A DNA stretch of 64,000 nucleotides, taken from DASPPM01 sp052143835 (GTDB lineage: Bacteria > Pseudomonadota > Alphaproteobacteria > JACZXZ01). Location of the stretch: positions 1 through 64,000 of the forward strand of contig JBKQRV010000145.1 in the NCBI GenBank assembly GCA_052143835.1. The letters are read 5' to 3'. A program made the position numbers and the translations under genes. Every line of letters starts with the position of its first letter. The stretch's first letter is position 1. The notes below the pieces were generated by a model. That model was not told where the DNA came from. It searched no databases and saw only the letters and a program-made list of their open reading frames with translations. Below are positions 33,745 to 41,715 of this stretch, piece by piece.

Positions 33745-35247
33745 TCAGCGGCCAGCCATCGCCTTTCGCAGTTCCGCCTTCTGGATCTTTCCCGTCTGGG
33801 TCAGCGGCAATGAATTCACTAGGACATACCGCCTCGGGACCTTATAGCTGGCGAGGAGCTCGCGACAATGCGCCTCGAGCTCATCGAGCGACAGTTCGCC
33901 AGCCTGCTTGGGAACGACGTAGGCAACCGCCAGTTCCCCCTTGACACGATCGGGTGCGCCGATAACGGCCGCCATGCGGACTTTCGGATGCCGGTTGATA
34001 ACGTCCTCGATCTCCGCCGGGTAAATATTGGCGCCCCCGGTTATGATCATGTCCTTAATGCGGTCGACTACGCGCAGAAAGCCGTCATCGAGAATCCCGA
34101 TGTCTCCAGTGTGGAACCATCCGCCCGGCAGCGAGTCGAGGTTGACGCGGCCCTCTTCCCAATAGCCGCGGATGACGGTCAGGCCGCGAACCACGATCTC
34201 GCCAGCGGTACCCGGCGCGACAGGCCGATCCTCGGCATCCACGATCTTGGTCTCGACCGTGCCGCCCAGCGTGCCGGTGTACCCCGCGCGCCGCGGTGCG
34301 CCGAGCATCTCACGCGAGATCGCCCCGGCCTCGGTCGCGCCGTAGATGTTCAGCAGCGGCGCGCTAGTGAGCCTCTCGAACGTCCTCACGACCTCGGCCG
34401 AGATCGGGGCCCCCGCCACCGCGCAAACCCGCAGGCTGGACAATTCGCGAAGCGCCGCCGCTTTCTGATCGGCCAGCATCGCGTACATGGTCGGAACGCC
34501 GAACATCGCTGTCACCGAATGGCGTCGGATCAAGTCGCAGCAGCCGTCCGGATCGAACCGGCTCATGACGACGATGCTGGCGCCGACCAGGATTATCGGC
34601 AGGATGCAGTGTAGCGGCGCCGCCGCCCAGAACATCGGCGTCATCACGAGGAAGATATCGGAGGGGGCGTATCGGCAGGCGATCACCCAGCTATGAGCCA
34701 CGTGATCTATGTACTCGTGGTCCTGCGGCGCGCCCTTCGGCTTCCCGGTCGTGCCAGACGTGAAAAACAGCGTGACGATATCCGTCGGCGCGCGATCGGC
34801 AATGACAGGCTCGGTGCCCGGCGAGCCGATCCACCGGGCAAACAGCCCCTCAGGATCGTCATACGACGAGACATGGGCCGGGAAGGCCAGCGCACCACGC
34901 AACGATTCGAGCGAGGCCGCGCCTTCCGTAGTGGTCAGGACCAGTTTGATCCCGGTCGCCGAGAGCACATGCGCAAGCTCGGCAGGGCGGAACATGACAT
35001 TGAGCGGCACCAGGATCGTGCCCGCCTGGATGGAGGCAAGGAGCGTGACGACAAGCTCCCATCGATTGTTGCCGTGATAGGAGATTCGATCGCCGGGCTC
35101 GATGCCCAGTCCGCGGATGCCGGCGGCAACACAGCTCACCAGCTCGGTGAGCTCGCGGTAGGTCAAACGTACGTCGCCGTCGATAACGGCGATCTTGTCC
35201 GGATAGCGCCGGGCCGACCTGAGGAGAAAATCTCCGACGATATTCAT
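33745..35247 (-). CDS. AMP-forming acyl-CoA synthetase/ligase
   Basis: The 500-residue protein is a full-length ANL-superfamily ligase. It has the P-loop-like TLFFTSGTTGKPKGAP (about 160), PMFWAAAPLH, NIYGATEAGAIS (about 290), GWFHTGDIG (about 375), RIKDMIITGGANIYPAEIED (about 393) and the acyl-transfer lysine in LTQTGKIQK (about 487). It joins an acid to CoA at the expense of ATP. It ends the seven-gene operon that begins at 41125. Confidence 0.92.
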   Translation of the reverse strand: MNIVGDFLLRSARRYPDKIAVIDGDVRLTYRELTELVSCVAAGIRGLGIEPGDRISYHGNNRWELVVTLLASIQAGTILVPLNVMFRPAELAHVLSATGIKLVLTTTEGAASLESLRGALAFPAHVSSYDDPEGLFARWIGSPGTEPVIADRAPTDIVTLFFTSGTTGKPKGAPQDHEYIDHVAHSWVIACRYAPSDIFLVMTPMFWAAAPLHCILPIILVGASIVVMSRFDPDGCCDLIRRHSVTAMFGVPTMYAMLADQKAAALRELSSLRVCAVAGAPISAEVVRTFERLTSAPLLNIYGATEAGAISREMLGAPRRAGYTGTLGGTVETKIVDAEDRPVAPGTAGEIVVRGLTVIRGYWEEGRVNLDSLPGGWFHTGDIGILDDGFLRVVDRIKDMIITGGANIYPAEIEDVINRHPKVRMAAVIGAPDRVKGELAVAYVVPKQAGELSLDELEAHCRELLASYKVPRRYVLVNSLPLTQTGKIQKAELRKAMAGR

Positions 35248-35324
35248 GTTCGTCGCCTTGCTGCGTGCACACCGCCACGGCCGGCGTCGCCGCGACTCCG
35301 GCCGTGGCGCCGGCTACTCTCTGC

Positions 35325-36083
35325 TTATACCATCGTCAAGCCGCCGCTGACGCTGAGGACCTGGCCGGTCACAAAGCTCGAGTCGCCGGAGACGAAGAAC
35401 AATACTGCCCGTGCGATCTCCTCGGGCTTGCCGAAGCGCTTGAGGGGAATCCACTTCTCGACGGAGCGCATAATCTTGCCGATGTTGGGGTCCGCGAGAT
35501 TGGCCTGGAACTGCGGGGTATCGGTCAAGCCCGGGGAGATGCAATTCACGCGAATGCCGTGGCGGGCCTCTTCCCGTGCCAGCGACTTCGTGAAGCCGAT
35601 CAGCCCGGCCTTGGCGGCGCCATAGACCGCCTCGCCGGTCGATCCGACGCGCGCCGCATCGGACGAGATGAAGACGATCGCTCCGTAATTGCGCTCGATC
35701 ATGTGCGGCAAGACCGCGTGGGTGACGTTTAGATGCCCCTTGAGGTTGAGGTCGATGAGGAAATCCCAATCGGACTCGGTGGTCTGCATGAAGGGCTTGA
35801 TATCGTCGAAGCCTGCGTTGTTGACCAGAATGTCGATGCGCATATGCTTCGCCGCGACCTCCTTGACAACGCGACGAACATCGGCCGGCTTGGTAATATC
35901 GAGCTCGTAGGCCTCGGCAGCGCCACCGCGCTCCCGAACCTCGGCGGCGACCTTCCTCGCGTTCTCTCCGTTCTTGTCGCAGCTGATGACCGTGGCGCCC
36001 TCCTCCGCCAGCAGAAGGCAATCCGCGCGCCCCATTCCGCGGCCGCCACCGGTGATGATCGCTACCTGATCCTTTAGCTTCAT
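35325..36083 (-). CDS. Short-chain dehydrogenase/reductase (classical SDR)
   Basis: The 252-residue protein has the NAD(P)-binding TGGGRGMGRADC (about 12), NNAGFDDIKP (about 87), an intact catalytic serine (FISSDAARVGS, about 140), YGAAKAG with Tyr and Lys (about 155) and a PGLTDTPQF cap. It probably oxidises a 3-hydroxyacyl-CoA or alicyclic alcohol. ATG 36083 follows GGGAG. It sits 25 bases behind the amidohydrolase gene in the operon. Confidence 0.9.
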   Translation of the reverse strand: MKLKDQVAIITGGGRGMGRADCLLLAEEGATVISCDKNGENARKVAAEVRERGGAAEAYELDITKPADVRRVVKEVAAKHMRIDILVNNAGFDDIKPFMQTTESDWDFLIDLNLKGHLNVTHAVLPHMIERNYGAIVFISSDAARVGSTGEAVYGAAKAGLIGFTKSLAREEARHGIRVNCISPGLTDTPQFQANLADPNIGKIMRSVEKWIPLKRFGKPEEIARAVLFFVSGDSSFVTGQVLSVSGGLTMV

Positions 36084-36108
36084 TGGCTGGTCTCCCTTCT
36101 CTATTGGG

Positions 36109-36963
36109 TCAATCGAGCTTGAAGACGCGCGCCGCGGTATCGTGCAGCAGCGCCTTGCGCGCATCTTCCTTCAGATCGAGCTGATCGATAGCTGCGAGGC
36201 TGTCGACATGGTTGAGCACCGGGAAGTCGGTGCCGTACATGACCTTGGCCTTTCCGCGGCTATTGAGAAATCGAACGAGCGACGGGTCCCAGTACTTGGG
36301 CGAATGCGCTGTCGTCGAGATGTAAAGGTTCGGATGCTTCCAGGCCATCGCGATCATCTCCTCGACCCACGGCCAGCCCGTATGCGCGGCGACGATCTTC
36401 AAATCGGGGAAGTAGAGCGCGATGTCGTCAAGATAGATCGGCCGGCCGGGGTCGCTGGGCATGAACTCGGCGGAGTGCCCCATCTGGATCATCACGGGCA
36501 CGTCTAGCTCCACGCACTTGGCATAGAACGGAAAGAAGGCCTTGTCGTCGGGCCGCAGCCCGAAGCCGTAATGATGCAAATGTGCGCAGATGAAGCCGTG
36601 ATCCTTGATCGCCCGCTCGAGGGCCTGAACGCCTTTCATCTTGTGGTGCGGGTTGATCCCGAACATCCCCTTGTAGCGCTTGGGGTCGGCCGCCATCACT
36701 TCGGCCACCTCCTCGATCGCCATGTCCCACAGCATGGCCTGGAATTTCCAGGAGCGCATCTGCCAGACCGGGACGAAGACGGTGGCCACGCCGACGGCGT
36801 CGAGCAGCTTGGCGAACTCCTGCGGCGTCCACCCGCGCATCCGGCCCTGCATGCGCCACCACTTGACGATCTGCGCCATCTCCGAATTCTCGATGTAATT
36901 CTTCTTGATCGACGCCGGTGTGAACAAGTTGCACCAGGTGTCGATGATCGGATAGTTGACCAT
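36109..36963 (-). CDS. Amidohydrolase-2 family TIM-barrel protein lacking the HxH motif
   Basis: The 284-residue protein is of the COG2159 family: MFGINPHHKMKGVQALERAI (about 100), HLHHYGFGLRPDD (about 128), PVMIQMGHSAEF (about 155), IVAAHTGWPWVEE (about 190) and VMYGTDFPV with the late Asp (about 245). The first-strand motif DxHxH reads DTWCN, so both metal histidines are replaced (Trp10, Asn12) while later ligands are kept. Family members hydrolyse or decarboxylate carboxylated rings. With a changed metal site the reaction is open. It is in the operon between a CaiB and an SDR gene. Confidence 0.82.
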   Translation of the reverse strand: MVNYPIIDTWCNLFTPASIKKNYIENSEMAQIVKWWRMQGRMRGWTPQEFAKLLDAVGVATVFVPVWQMRSWKFQAMLWDMAIEEVAEVMAADPKRYKGMFGINPHHKMKGVQALERAIKDHGFICAHLHHYGFGLRPDDKAFFPFYAKCVELDVPVMIQMGHSAEFMPSDPGRPIYLDDIALYFPDLKIVAAHTGWPWVEEMIAMAWKHPNLYISTTAHSPKYWDPSLVRFLNSRGKAKVMYGTDFPVLNHVDSLAAIDQLDLKEDARKALLHDTAARVFKLD

Positions 36964-36989
36964 GTATTACATCTCCTTGGGCGAGTGAT

Positions 36990-38225
36990 TCAGACGATGT
37001 CTTGGCGACGGAGCTCGGATATCTCCGCTTCGTCGAGGCCGAGCTCATCGCCGAGGATCTGGTCGGTGTGCTCGCCGAGGAGCGGCGCTCGACACAGCGG
37101 GCTCGCGACTTCGCCGACGCCGCGTACCGGAATCCCGGGCGCCAATATCCCAGGCAGTATTCCTGTAAGCGGGTGCTCCACCGGGTGCAGCATGCCGTGC
37201 GCGCGGAGGGACGGATCGCCCGCGAGCTCGTCCAATGTTTCGACGACCTTGGCGCACGGCACGCCATTGGCCGCCATCAGGGCGACGACGGCCTCGACGG
37301 TCTGCTCGGCGACCCAGGCCGCTACCTTTTGGTCGAGCCATTCCTGCCGGCGGATGCGGGCCGCCAGCGGAACGAGCTCGGCGACTTCCAGCTCGGGCAC
37401 CCCCATCACCTTTGCCAGTCGACGCCAAAGGCGTGGTGGTGCGGCGTTCAGAGCGACATAGCCGTCGCGACAGGAATAGACGTTGCATGGCGACAAGCGC
37501 GGAATGCGGCTGCCCGTCCGCAGCGGATAGCCCCAGCCCACTTGCGCCTCCACTGGCTCGACCATCAGCATCGCGACGAGGGAATCATGCATGGGAATGT
37601 CGATCGCCATCCCTCGTCCGGTGCGATCCCGTTGACGCACCGCGGCGAGAATGCCGATTACAGCGTAAAGGGCCGGCACGGTGTCGCCGAAGCTGATCCC
37701 GGTGCGCACAGGAGGTCCGTCCGGAAATCCGTTGGTGGCCATCGTCAGCGAGCTTGCCTGGATGATCGGATCGAAGGCGCCGAGGTCTTTCTTCGGGCCC
37801 GTCCGACCAAAGCCCGAGATGGAACACAAGATGATCTGCGGGTTCTCGGCGGCCAGCGTCGCGTAATCGAGTCCCCAGCGCTCCATGACGCCCGGCGCGA
37901 GGTTCTCGATCACCACGTCCGCCCGCTTCGTTAGCCGGAGGAAGATCTCGCGTCCCTTGGCAACACCCAGATCCAGAGTCACGCTTCGCTTGCCCCGGTT
38001 TCGCTTGAGGATCGCCACGGACTCGTCCGCGGGCGACGTCTGCTCGAGCAACTCGGTGCCGTCGGGTCCGCAGAACGGCGGGAAGGTCCGCGCCGGATCC
38101 CCGCCGTCGCGGCGCTCGATCTTGATCACGTCGGCGCCCAGACCTGCCAGCGTCATGGTGGCAAAGGGACCGGACAAGTAAGCGGTAAGGTCGAGAACCC
38201 GCAACCCTGACAATGACTCACGCAT
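36990..38225 (-). CDS. CaiB/BaiF family CoA-transferase (copy 2)
   Basis: The 411-residue protein has LRVLDLTAYLSGPFATMTLA (about 8), GADVIKIERRDGGDPARTFP (about 29), NRGKRSVTLDLG (about 75), ENLAPGVMERWGLDY (about 107) and GAFDPIIQASSLT (about 152) with the catalytic-type Asp. It transfers CoA to a carboxylic acid. It overlaps the upstream amidohydrolase gene by 8 bases, so the two are translationally coupled. Two divergent CaiB enzymes in one block suggest a dicarboxylic intermediate or two entry substrates. Confidence 0.9.
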   Translation of the reverse strand: MRESLSGLRVLDLTAYLSGPFATMTLAGLGADVIKIERRDGGDPARTFPPFCGPDGTELLEQTSPADESVAILKRNRGKRSVTLDLGVAKGREIFLRLTKRADVVIENLAPGVMERWGLDYATLAAENPQIILCSISGFGRTGPKKDLGAFDPIIQASSLTMATNGFPDGPPVRTGISFGDTVPALYAVIGILAAVRQRDRTGRGMAIDIPMHDSLVAMLMVEPVEAQVGWGYPLRTGSRIPRLSPCNVYSCRDGYVALNAAPPRLWRRLAKVMGVPELEVAELVPLAARIRRQEWLDQKVAAWVAEQTVEAVVALMAANGVPCAKVVETLDELAGDPSLRAHGMLHPVEHPLTGILPGILAPGIPVRGVGEVASPLCRAPLLGEHTDQILGDELGLDEAEISELRRQDIV

Positions 38226-39189
38226 TGTGTCTTCCTTCGACCTTAAGCAGGGAAAGCGCGTTAGCGCCGAGAATCAGGTCGACATCCCTCTCGCTGAAAT
38301 CGGCGCTCACTTCCGGCAGACGTCGAATCGCGGCGAGCCACGCGGCGAGCGTGGATTTGTTCTTGCCGACGCTCGGGCCGCTCAAATGGTCGCTGCCGAA
38401 GAGCAACCGGTCCGACCCGATCTCGGACTTGAACTCCGTCAGAATTCGAACAAATTCCTCGTAGTGCCGCGACGCGAGCTTGTACCACTGCGAAATCTCG
38501 AGATAGACATTGGGATTGCGCCGTGCCACGACGACCGCCTCGTCCCATTGATACGGAAAGCCGGCATGCCCGATGATGATCTTGAGCTCCGGAAGCTCCG
38601 CCTGAACGTCGCCGAGGAGGAGCGGGCTCCCGTAGCGCGGCCGCATCGGGTAGTTCGCACCCCCTGTGTGGAACAGAACGGGGATATCCTCCTCGACGGC
38701 GACGCGGCAAACAGCGAGCGACTCCGGGCAGGCGGGATCGAAACCGGCCGGAGGGTACAGATTAACGCCTTTCAGGCCGTACTTCCTGGCGGTCGTCCGA
38801 ATGAATGCCGGCGCATCGTTTCGCCGCGGATCGATCGAGGTATAGGAATAGTACCGTCCCGCCCAGCGTTGCTGCAGGAGGGCGTTGTGCTCGACGATCT
38901 CCTCGATCGAGGCGCGCGGCTCGCCGATCGCGAGGCCGTAGTCGAGCGGATGACTGACGACCGTTTCGATCCCTGCCGCATCGAGATCGGCCATCAGGAA
39001 GGTCGCGTCCGGATCGAGGATCCTCGCCTCCAGCCGGTGCGCAAGGGATTGGCTGTCCGAATCGCCCGGCCGGCTTGCGACAAGATGACGAGCTATCGTG
39101 TCGAACCATCGCGGCGGCAGATGCCCCGCCGCAAATAGATGCACGTGAAAGTCGACAACGAATTTCTCACGATTGCTCTCGGCGATCAT
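38218..39189 (-). CDS. Amidohydrolase-2 family metal-dependent hydrolase (HxH intact)
   Basis: The 323-residue protein has VVDFHVHLFAAG with the metal-binding His15 and His17. It continues with YYSYTSIDPRRNDAPAF (about 125), GLKGVNLYPPAGFDP (about 151), IPVLFHTGGANYP (about 181), IIIGHAGFPYQWDEAV (about 212) and LLFGSDHLSGP with the final Asp (about 265). Unlike the other two amidohydrolases in the window, its metal site is complete, so it is the most likely true hydrolase or decarboxylase of the pathway. It overlaps the crotonase stop by 4 bases (ATGA). Confidence 0.87.
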   Translation of the reverse strand: MIAESNREKFVVDFHVHLFAAGHLPPRWFDTIARHLVASRPGDSDSQSLAHRLEARILDPDATFLMADLDAAGIETVVSHPLDYGLAIGEPRASIEEIVEHNALLQQRWAGRYYSYTSIDPRRNDAPAFIRTTARKYGLKGVNLYPPAGFDPACPESLAVCRVAVEEDIPVLFHTGGANYPMRPRYGSPLLLGDVQAELPELKIIIGHAGFPYQWDEAVVVARRNPNVYLEISQWYKLASRHYEEFVRILTEFKSEIGSDRLLFGSDHLSGPSVGKNKSTLAAWLAAIRRLPEVSADFSERDVDLILGANALSLLKVEGRHNA

Positions 39190-39980
39190 TGTATGACTTC
39201 TTGCGTGGAAGACGCGGGCCGCTGGCGGGACGATTGCGCGCGGAAGTCTCGCAGCAGCTCCTGATTGCGCTCCGTCTCGTAGCAACCCTGAAACAACTTC
39301 GTTTCGAGATCGTTGGTATCGGCGCGACTTTCGGCTGCATGCGCGCACATCAACACCGCCCGTACGGCGTTCGGCTCGAACCGAGTCCATTGACGTGCGA
39401 GGCTGAGCGTCGCGCTGGCGAGTTCGGCTGAGCCGGCTATGCGTTCCACGATCCCCAGGACGTGGGCCTGATCGGCGGGGATCAGTTCCGCCGAAAGCAC
39501 CAGATCGCGAGTCTTGCCGGCGCCGATCAGCTTGGTGAGCCTGCGTATACCGCCAGCGGCCGGAAACATGCCGAATTTGAGCTCGGGCAAGCCCACCCGC
39601 GCATGAGAGGCGGCAACCCGGAGATGGCAGGCCAGGGCAAGCTCGAAACCGCCCCCCACCGCGATCCCGTTCAGCGCGGCGATGACCGGCTTGTCGCTCG
39701 TTTCGAGAAGATCGACCACCCGGTGCCAGTAGGCGAGGTGGGCGCCGATGTCCGGAACATTGCCCGCAAGTTCGGCGATATCGGCCCCGGCACAGAAGAA
39801 TTTCTCGCCGGTCCCCGTCAGAATTATCGCGCGCACCTCGGGGTCGGCGAGATAAGCGCGCAATCCACTGGCGAGCTGCTCAAGATCTGGCTCAGCCAAT
39901 GCATTGGCCGCGTGCTGCCGGTCAATGCGCAGAATCGCGACGGCTCCGTTATGCTCCTGCACAATCGATGCAGTGCCCAT
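39186..39980 (-). CDS. Enoyl-CoA hydratase/isomerase
   Basis: The 264-residue crotonase has FFCAGADIAELAGNVPDIG (about 60), KPVIAALNGIAVGGGFELAL (about 97) for the oxyanion hole and GLPELKFGMFPAAGGIRRL (about 128) with the first catalytic Glu. The second Glu position of hydratases appears as Asp (KTRDLVLSA, about 155), which may favour isomerase or slower hydratase activity. The C-terminus is Ser/Arg-rich and poorly conserved. It shares a one-base overlap with the acyl-CoA dehydrogenase gene upstream. Confidence 0.88.
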   Translation of the reverse strand: MGTASIVQEHNGAVAILRIDRQHAANALAEPDLEQLASGLRAYLADPEVRAIILTGTGEKFFCAGADIAELAGNVPDIGAHLAYWHRVVDLLETSDKPVIAALNGIAVGGGFELALACHLRVAASHARVGLPELKFGMFPAAGGIRRLTKLIGAGKTRDLVLSAELIPADQAHVLGIVERIAGSAELASATLSLARQWTRFEPNAVRAVLMCAHAAESRADTNDLETKLFQGCYETERNQELLRDFRAQSSRQRPASSTQEVIQ

Positions 39981-41125
39981 CAGGAAAACTCCTTGACGAG
40001 TTGGCGAAAGACAAGCGCTCGCTGCAGCTCGTTGGCCCCCTCGAAGATTTGGATCGCCTTGGCGTCGCGCATCATGCGCTCAACCGGGTGCTCGGCGGTG
40101 TAGCCATGCCCGCCCAGGAGCTGGACGGCGTTCGTCGTGACGCGCATTGCCACGTCGGAGGCGAAGTACTTGGCCATCGAGGCGAAGCGGGAGACCGGCT
40201 CACCGGCATCGGCTCTGCGCGCAGCCTCCCGTGTCAGCTGTCGCGCGGCCTCGATTTCCGTGGCCATATCGGAGAGAATGAACTGAGGTCCCTGGAGATC
40301 GCTCAAGCGCTGGCCGAAGACGGATCGCTCCTGCACATATTTAAAGGCATACTCAAACGCGCCTTGCGCCAAGCCGACCGCCATGGCGCCGAGACCGACG
40401 CGCGAGTACTCGAGGCTAGCCATGGCCTCGCGAAAGAGACCTCTCGGGCCGAGGCAATGGGATGCCGGCACCCATAGGTCCTGGAGGGTAATCTCACAGA
40501 GCGGCGCCCCCCGCAGCCCCATCTTCTTCTCTTGCCGCGAGATGATGAAGCCATCCTGCGGCGGGCGCACGGCGAAACAGGAGATGCTCTCGTTGGTCGG
40601 CAAGGTAGTGATGCGGGCAAACACCAGTACCAATTCCGCTTTGCTTGCCCAGCTCGAGAAGCACTTGATGCCGTTCAACCGGTATCCATCCGCGTCGGGC
40701 CGCGCCGTTGCTCTGATCCGCGCAGCATCGGAGCCGGCCTCGGGCTCGGTGAGGGCATACGCCGTGACGAGCTGCTTCTCGGCGATCTCCGCCAGCAAGG
40801 CATCCCCGCACGCGTGGTTCGGGGCTTGGCGAAGCAAGAAGGCGTTGTTGCCTTGCAAATGAACGAGCGTCGCCGTCGTGCAATCGGCCGCCGCCAGGGT
40901 CTCGACCACATCGCAATAAAGCGCGACCGACCCAGCCGCTCCGCCCAGTTCCTCGGGAATCATGAGGGCGGTGAGGCCCGCCGACTTTATCTCGCGCCAG
41001 AGCTTCGGGTCGTAGTTGGCCTGGGCGTCGATGTCCTTTGCCTTGAGACGCGCGCGATCGCCAACTTTGGCAACCGTTGCCAAGATGGCATTCTCGGTAT
41101 TGGATCGTGTTGTGACGGTTGCCAT
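39980..41125 (-). CDS. Acyl-CoA dehydrogenase (operon leader)
   Basis: The 381-residue protein has the complete family pattern: LMIPEELGGAAGSVALYCDV (about 55), AYALTEPEAGSDAA (about 123), VFGQRLSDLQGPQFILSDMA (about 265), LLGGHGYTAEHPVERMMRD (about 335) and IFEGANELQR with the catalytic Glu362. It introduces a double bond into an acyl-CoA and passes electrons to ETF. It is the first gene of a seven-gene operon (41125 to 33745). An operator-like TGGTATACAA lies about 100 bases upstream. Confidence 0.92.
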   Translation of the reverse strand: MATVTTRSNTENAILATVAKVGDRARLKAKDIDAQANYDPKLWREIKSAGLTALMIPEELGGAAGSVALYCDVVETLAAADCTTATLVHLQGNNAFLLRQAPNHACGDALLAEIAEKQLVTAYALTEPEAGSDAARIRATARPDADGYRLNGIKCFSSWASKAELVLVFARITTLPTNESISCFAVRPPQDGFIISRQEKKMGLRGAPLCEITLQDLWVPASHCLGPRGLFREAMASLEYSRVGLGAMAVGLAQGAFEYAFKYVQERSVFGQRLSDLQGPQFILSDMATEIEAARQLTREAARRADAGEPVSRFASMAKYFASDVAMRVTTNAVQLLGGHGYTAEHPVERMMRDAKAIQIFEGANELQRALVFRQLVKEFS

Positions 41126-41160
41126 GTCCCAGCCTCGATCTACGGTTCCACGAGCGGAAG

Positions 41161-41285
41161 CGGGCCAGCGGCAGCATGCCCGATTGTGTGCATTCTTTGG
41201 CAGTTTGGCATTATATTGAGTTGTTTGGTATACAATTTCGCCACTAATAACTGACCTCCGGCATCAATGCAAGGGGAATCTTGCC
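41161..41285 (-). repeat. Promoter-operator repeat, arm 1 (inverted with 41471-41597)
   Basis: About 125 bases upstream of the acyl-CoA dehydrogenase match 41471-41597 in inverted orientation at most positions. Shared blocks include GCCAG-GGCAG-ATGCC, TTGTGTGCA, GGCATTATATT, TTGGTATACAAT and ATGCAAGGGGAATCTTGC. Read toward the gene it contains TTGTATACCA and, 14 bases after TTGTAT, TATAAT. It probably carries the operon promoter and operator. Confidence 0.75.
41226..41235. promoter_or_regulatory. Candidate GntR operator (TGGTATACAA) of the acyl-CoA dehydrogenase operon
   Basis: The near-palindrome is the exact reverse complement of 41521-41530. It lies just upstream of a TATAAT box on the minus strand, a repressor-like position about 100 bases before the start codon at 41125. 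Confidence 0.62.
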
Positions 41286-41470
41286 GAGACTTGCCCTAAG
41301 AGATCCTGCGCCTAATTCAGCAGGCCGTTGACGGTTTGGACTTCGCGGCGTCGGGCAGTGGTTCGGGACCGCCGAAGAGGCCCTTTGCCGCCTTGGCCGG
41401 ATGGGTGTAGCAAGCATTTCGAGCTTGATCCTGGTTCCCAGCTCGACGGGCGTGACGAAGGCAATGGCAT
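41286..41470. other. Spacer between the inverted promoter arms, no gene supported
   Basis: The 185 bases have open minus-strand frames in all phases. One ends with a Pro/Gly-rich tail (LFGGPEPLPDAAKSK), which could be the decayed C-terminus of a gene, but no family is recognisable. Confidence 0.35.
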
Positions 41471-41597
41471 TGCAAGATTCCCCTTGCATCGCTGCCGGAC
41501 GTCGGTTATTAATTGCCGGATTGTATACCAAAAAAGGTAATATAATGCCAACTGTCGACAAATTGCACACAAACTTGGCATCCTGCCTCTGGCGCAA
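41471..41597 (+). repeat. Promoter-operator repeat, arm 2 (inverted with 41161-41285)
   Basis: This is the plus-oriented copy of arm 1, with TTGTATACCA at 41521-41530 and TATAAT in the same relative place. Read rightward it faces an acyl-CoA dehydrogenase C-terminal remnant and then the SDR gene. Confidence 0.75.
41521..41530. promoter_or_regulatory. Candidate GntR operator (TTGTATACCA) facing the SDR gene
   Basis: It is identical in sequence to the site of the acyl-CoA dehydrogenase operon but on the opposite strand, followed at the same distance by TATAAT. It would bring the SDR at 41712 under the same control. Confidence 0.6.
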
Positions 41598-41634
41598 TGG
41601 CAACGAGGGGCAGCGGAGCAAATACCGGCCGGCG

Positions 41635-41715
41635 CGCTCCGATGACATGGCGATCGGCGCCGGCACTATCGAAGTGCGCAAGATGATCATCGCCGCGGAA
41701 CTGTTGCGGTCGTGA
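41635..41715 (+). pseudogene. Acyl-CoA dehydrogenase, C-terminal remnant
   Basis: The final codons before the SDR read SDDMAIGAGTIEVRKMIIAA followed by ELLRS and a stop. This is the standard acyl-CoA dehydrogenase tail (xGxGTxExxRxxIAxELL), not the tail of the complete enzyme at 39980-41125. The rest of the gene is missing, so an internal deletion has joined promoter arm 2 to the 3' end of a lost dehydrogenase. Confidence 0.6.
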
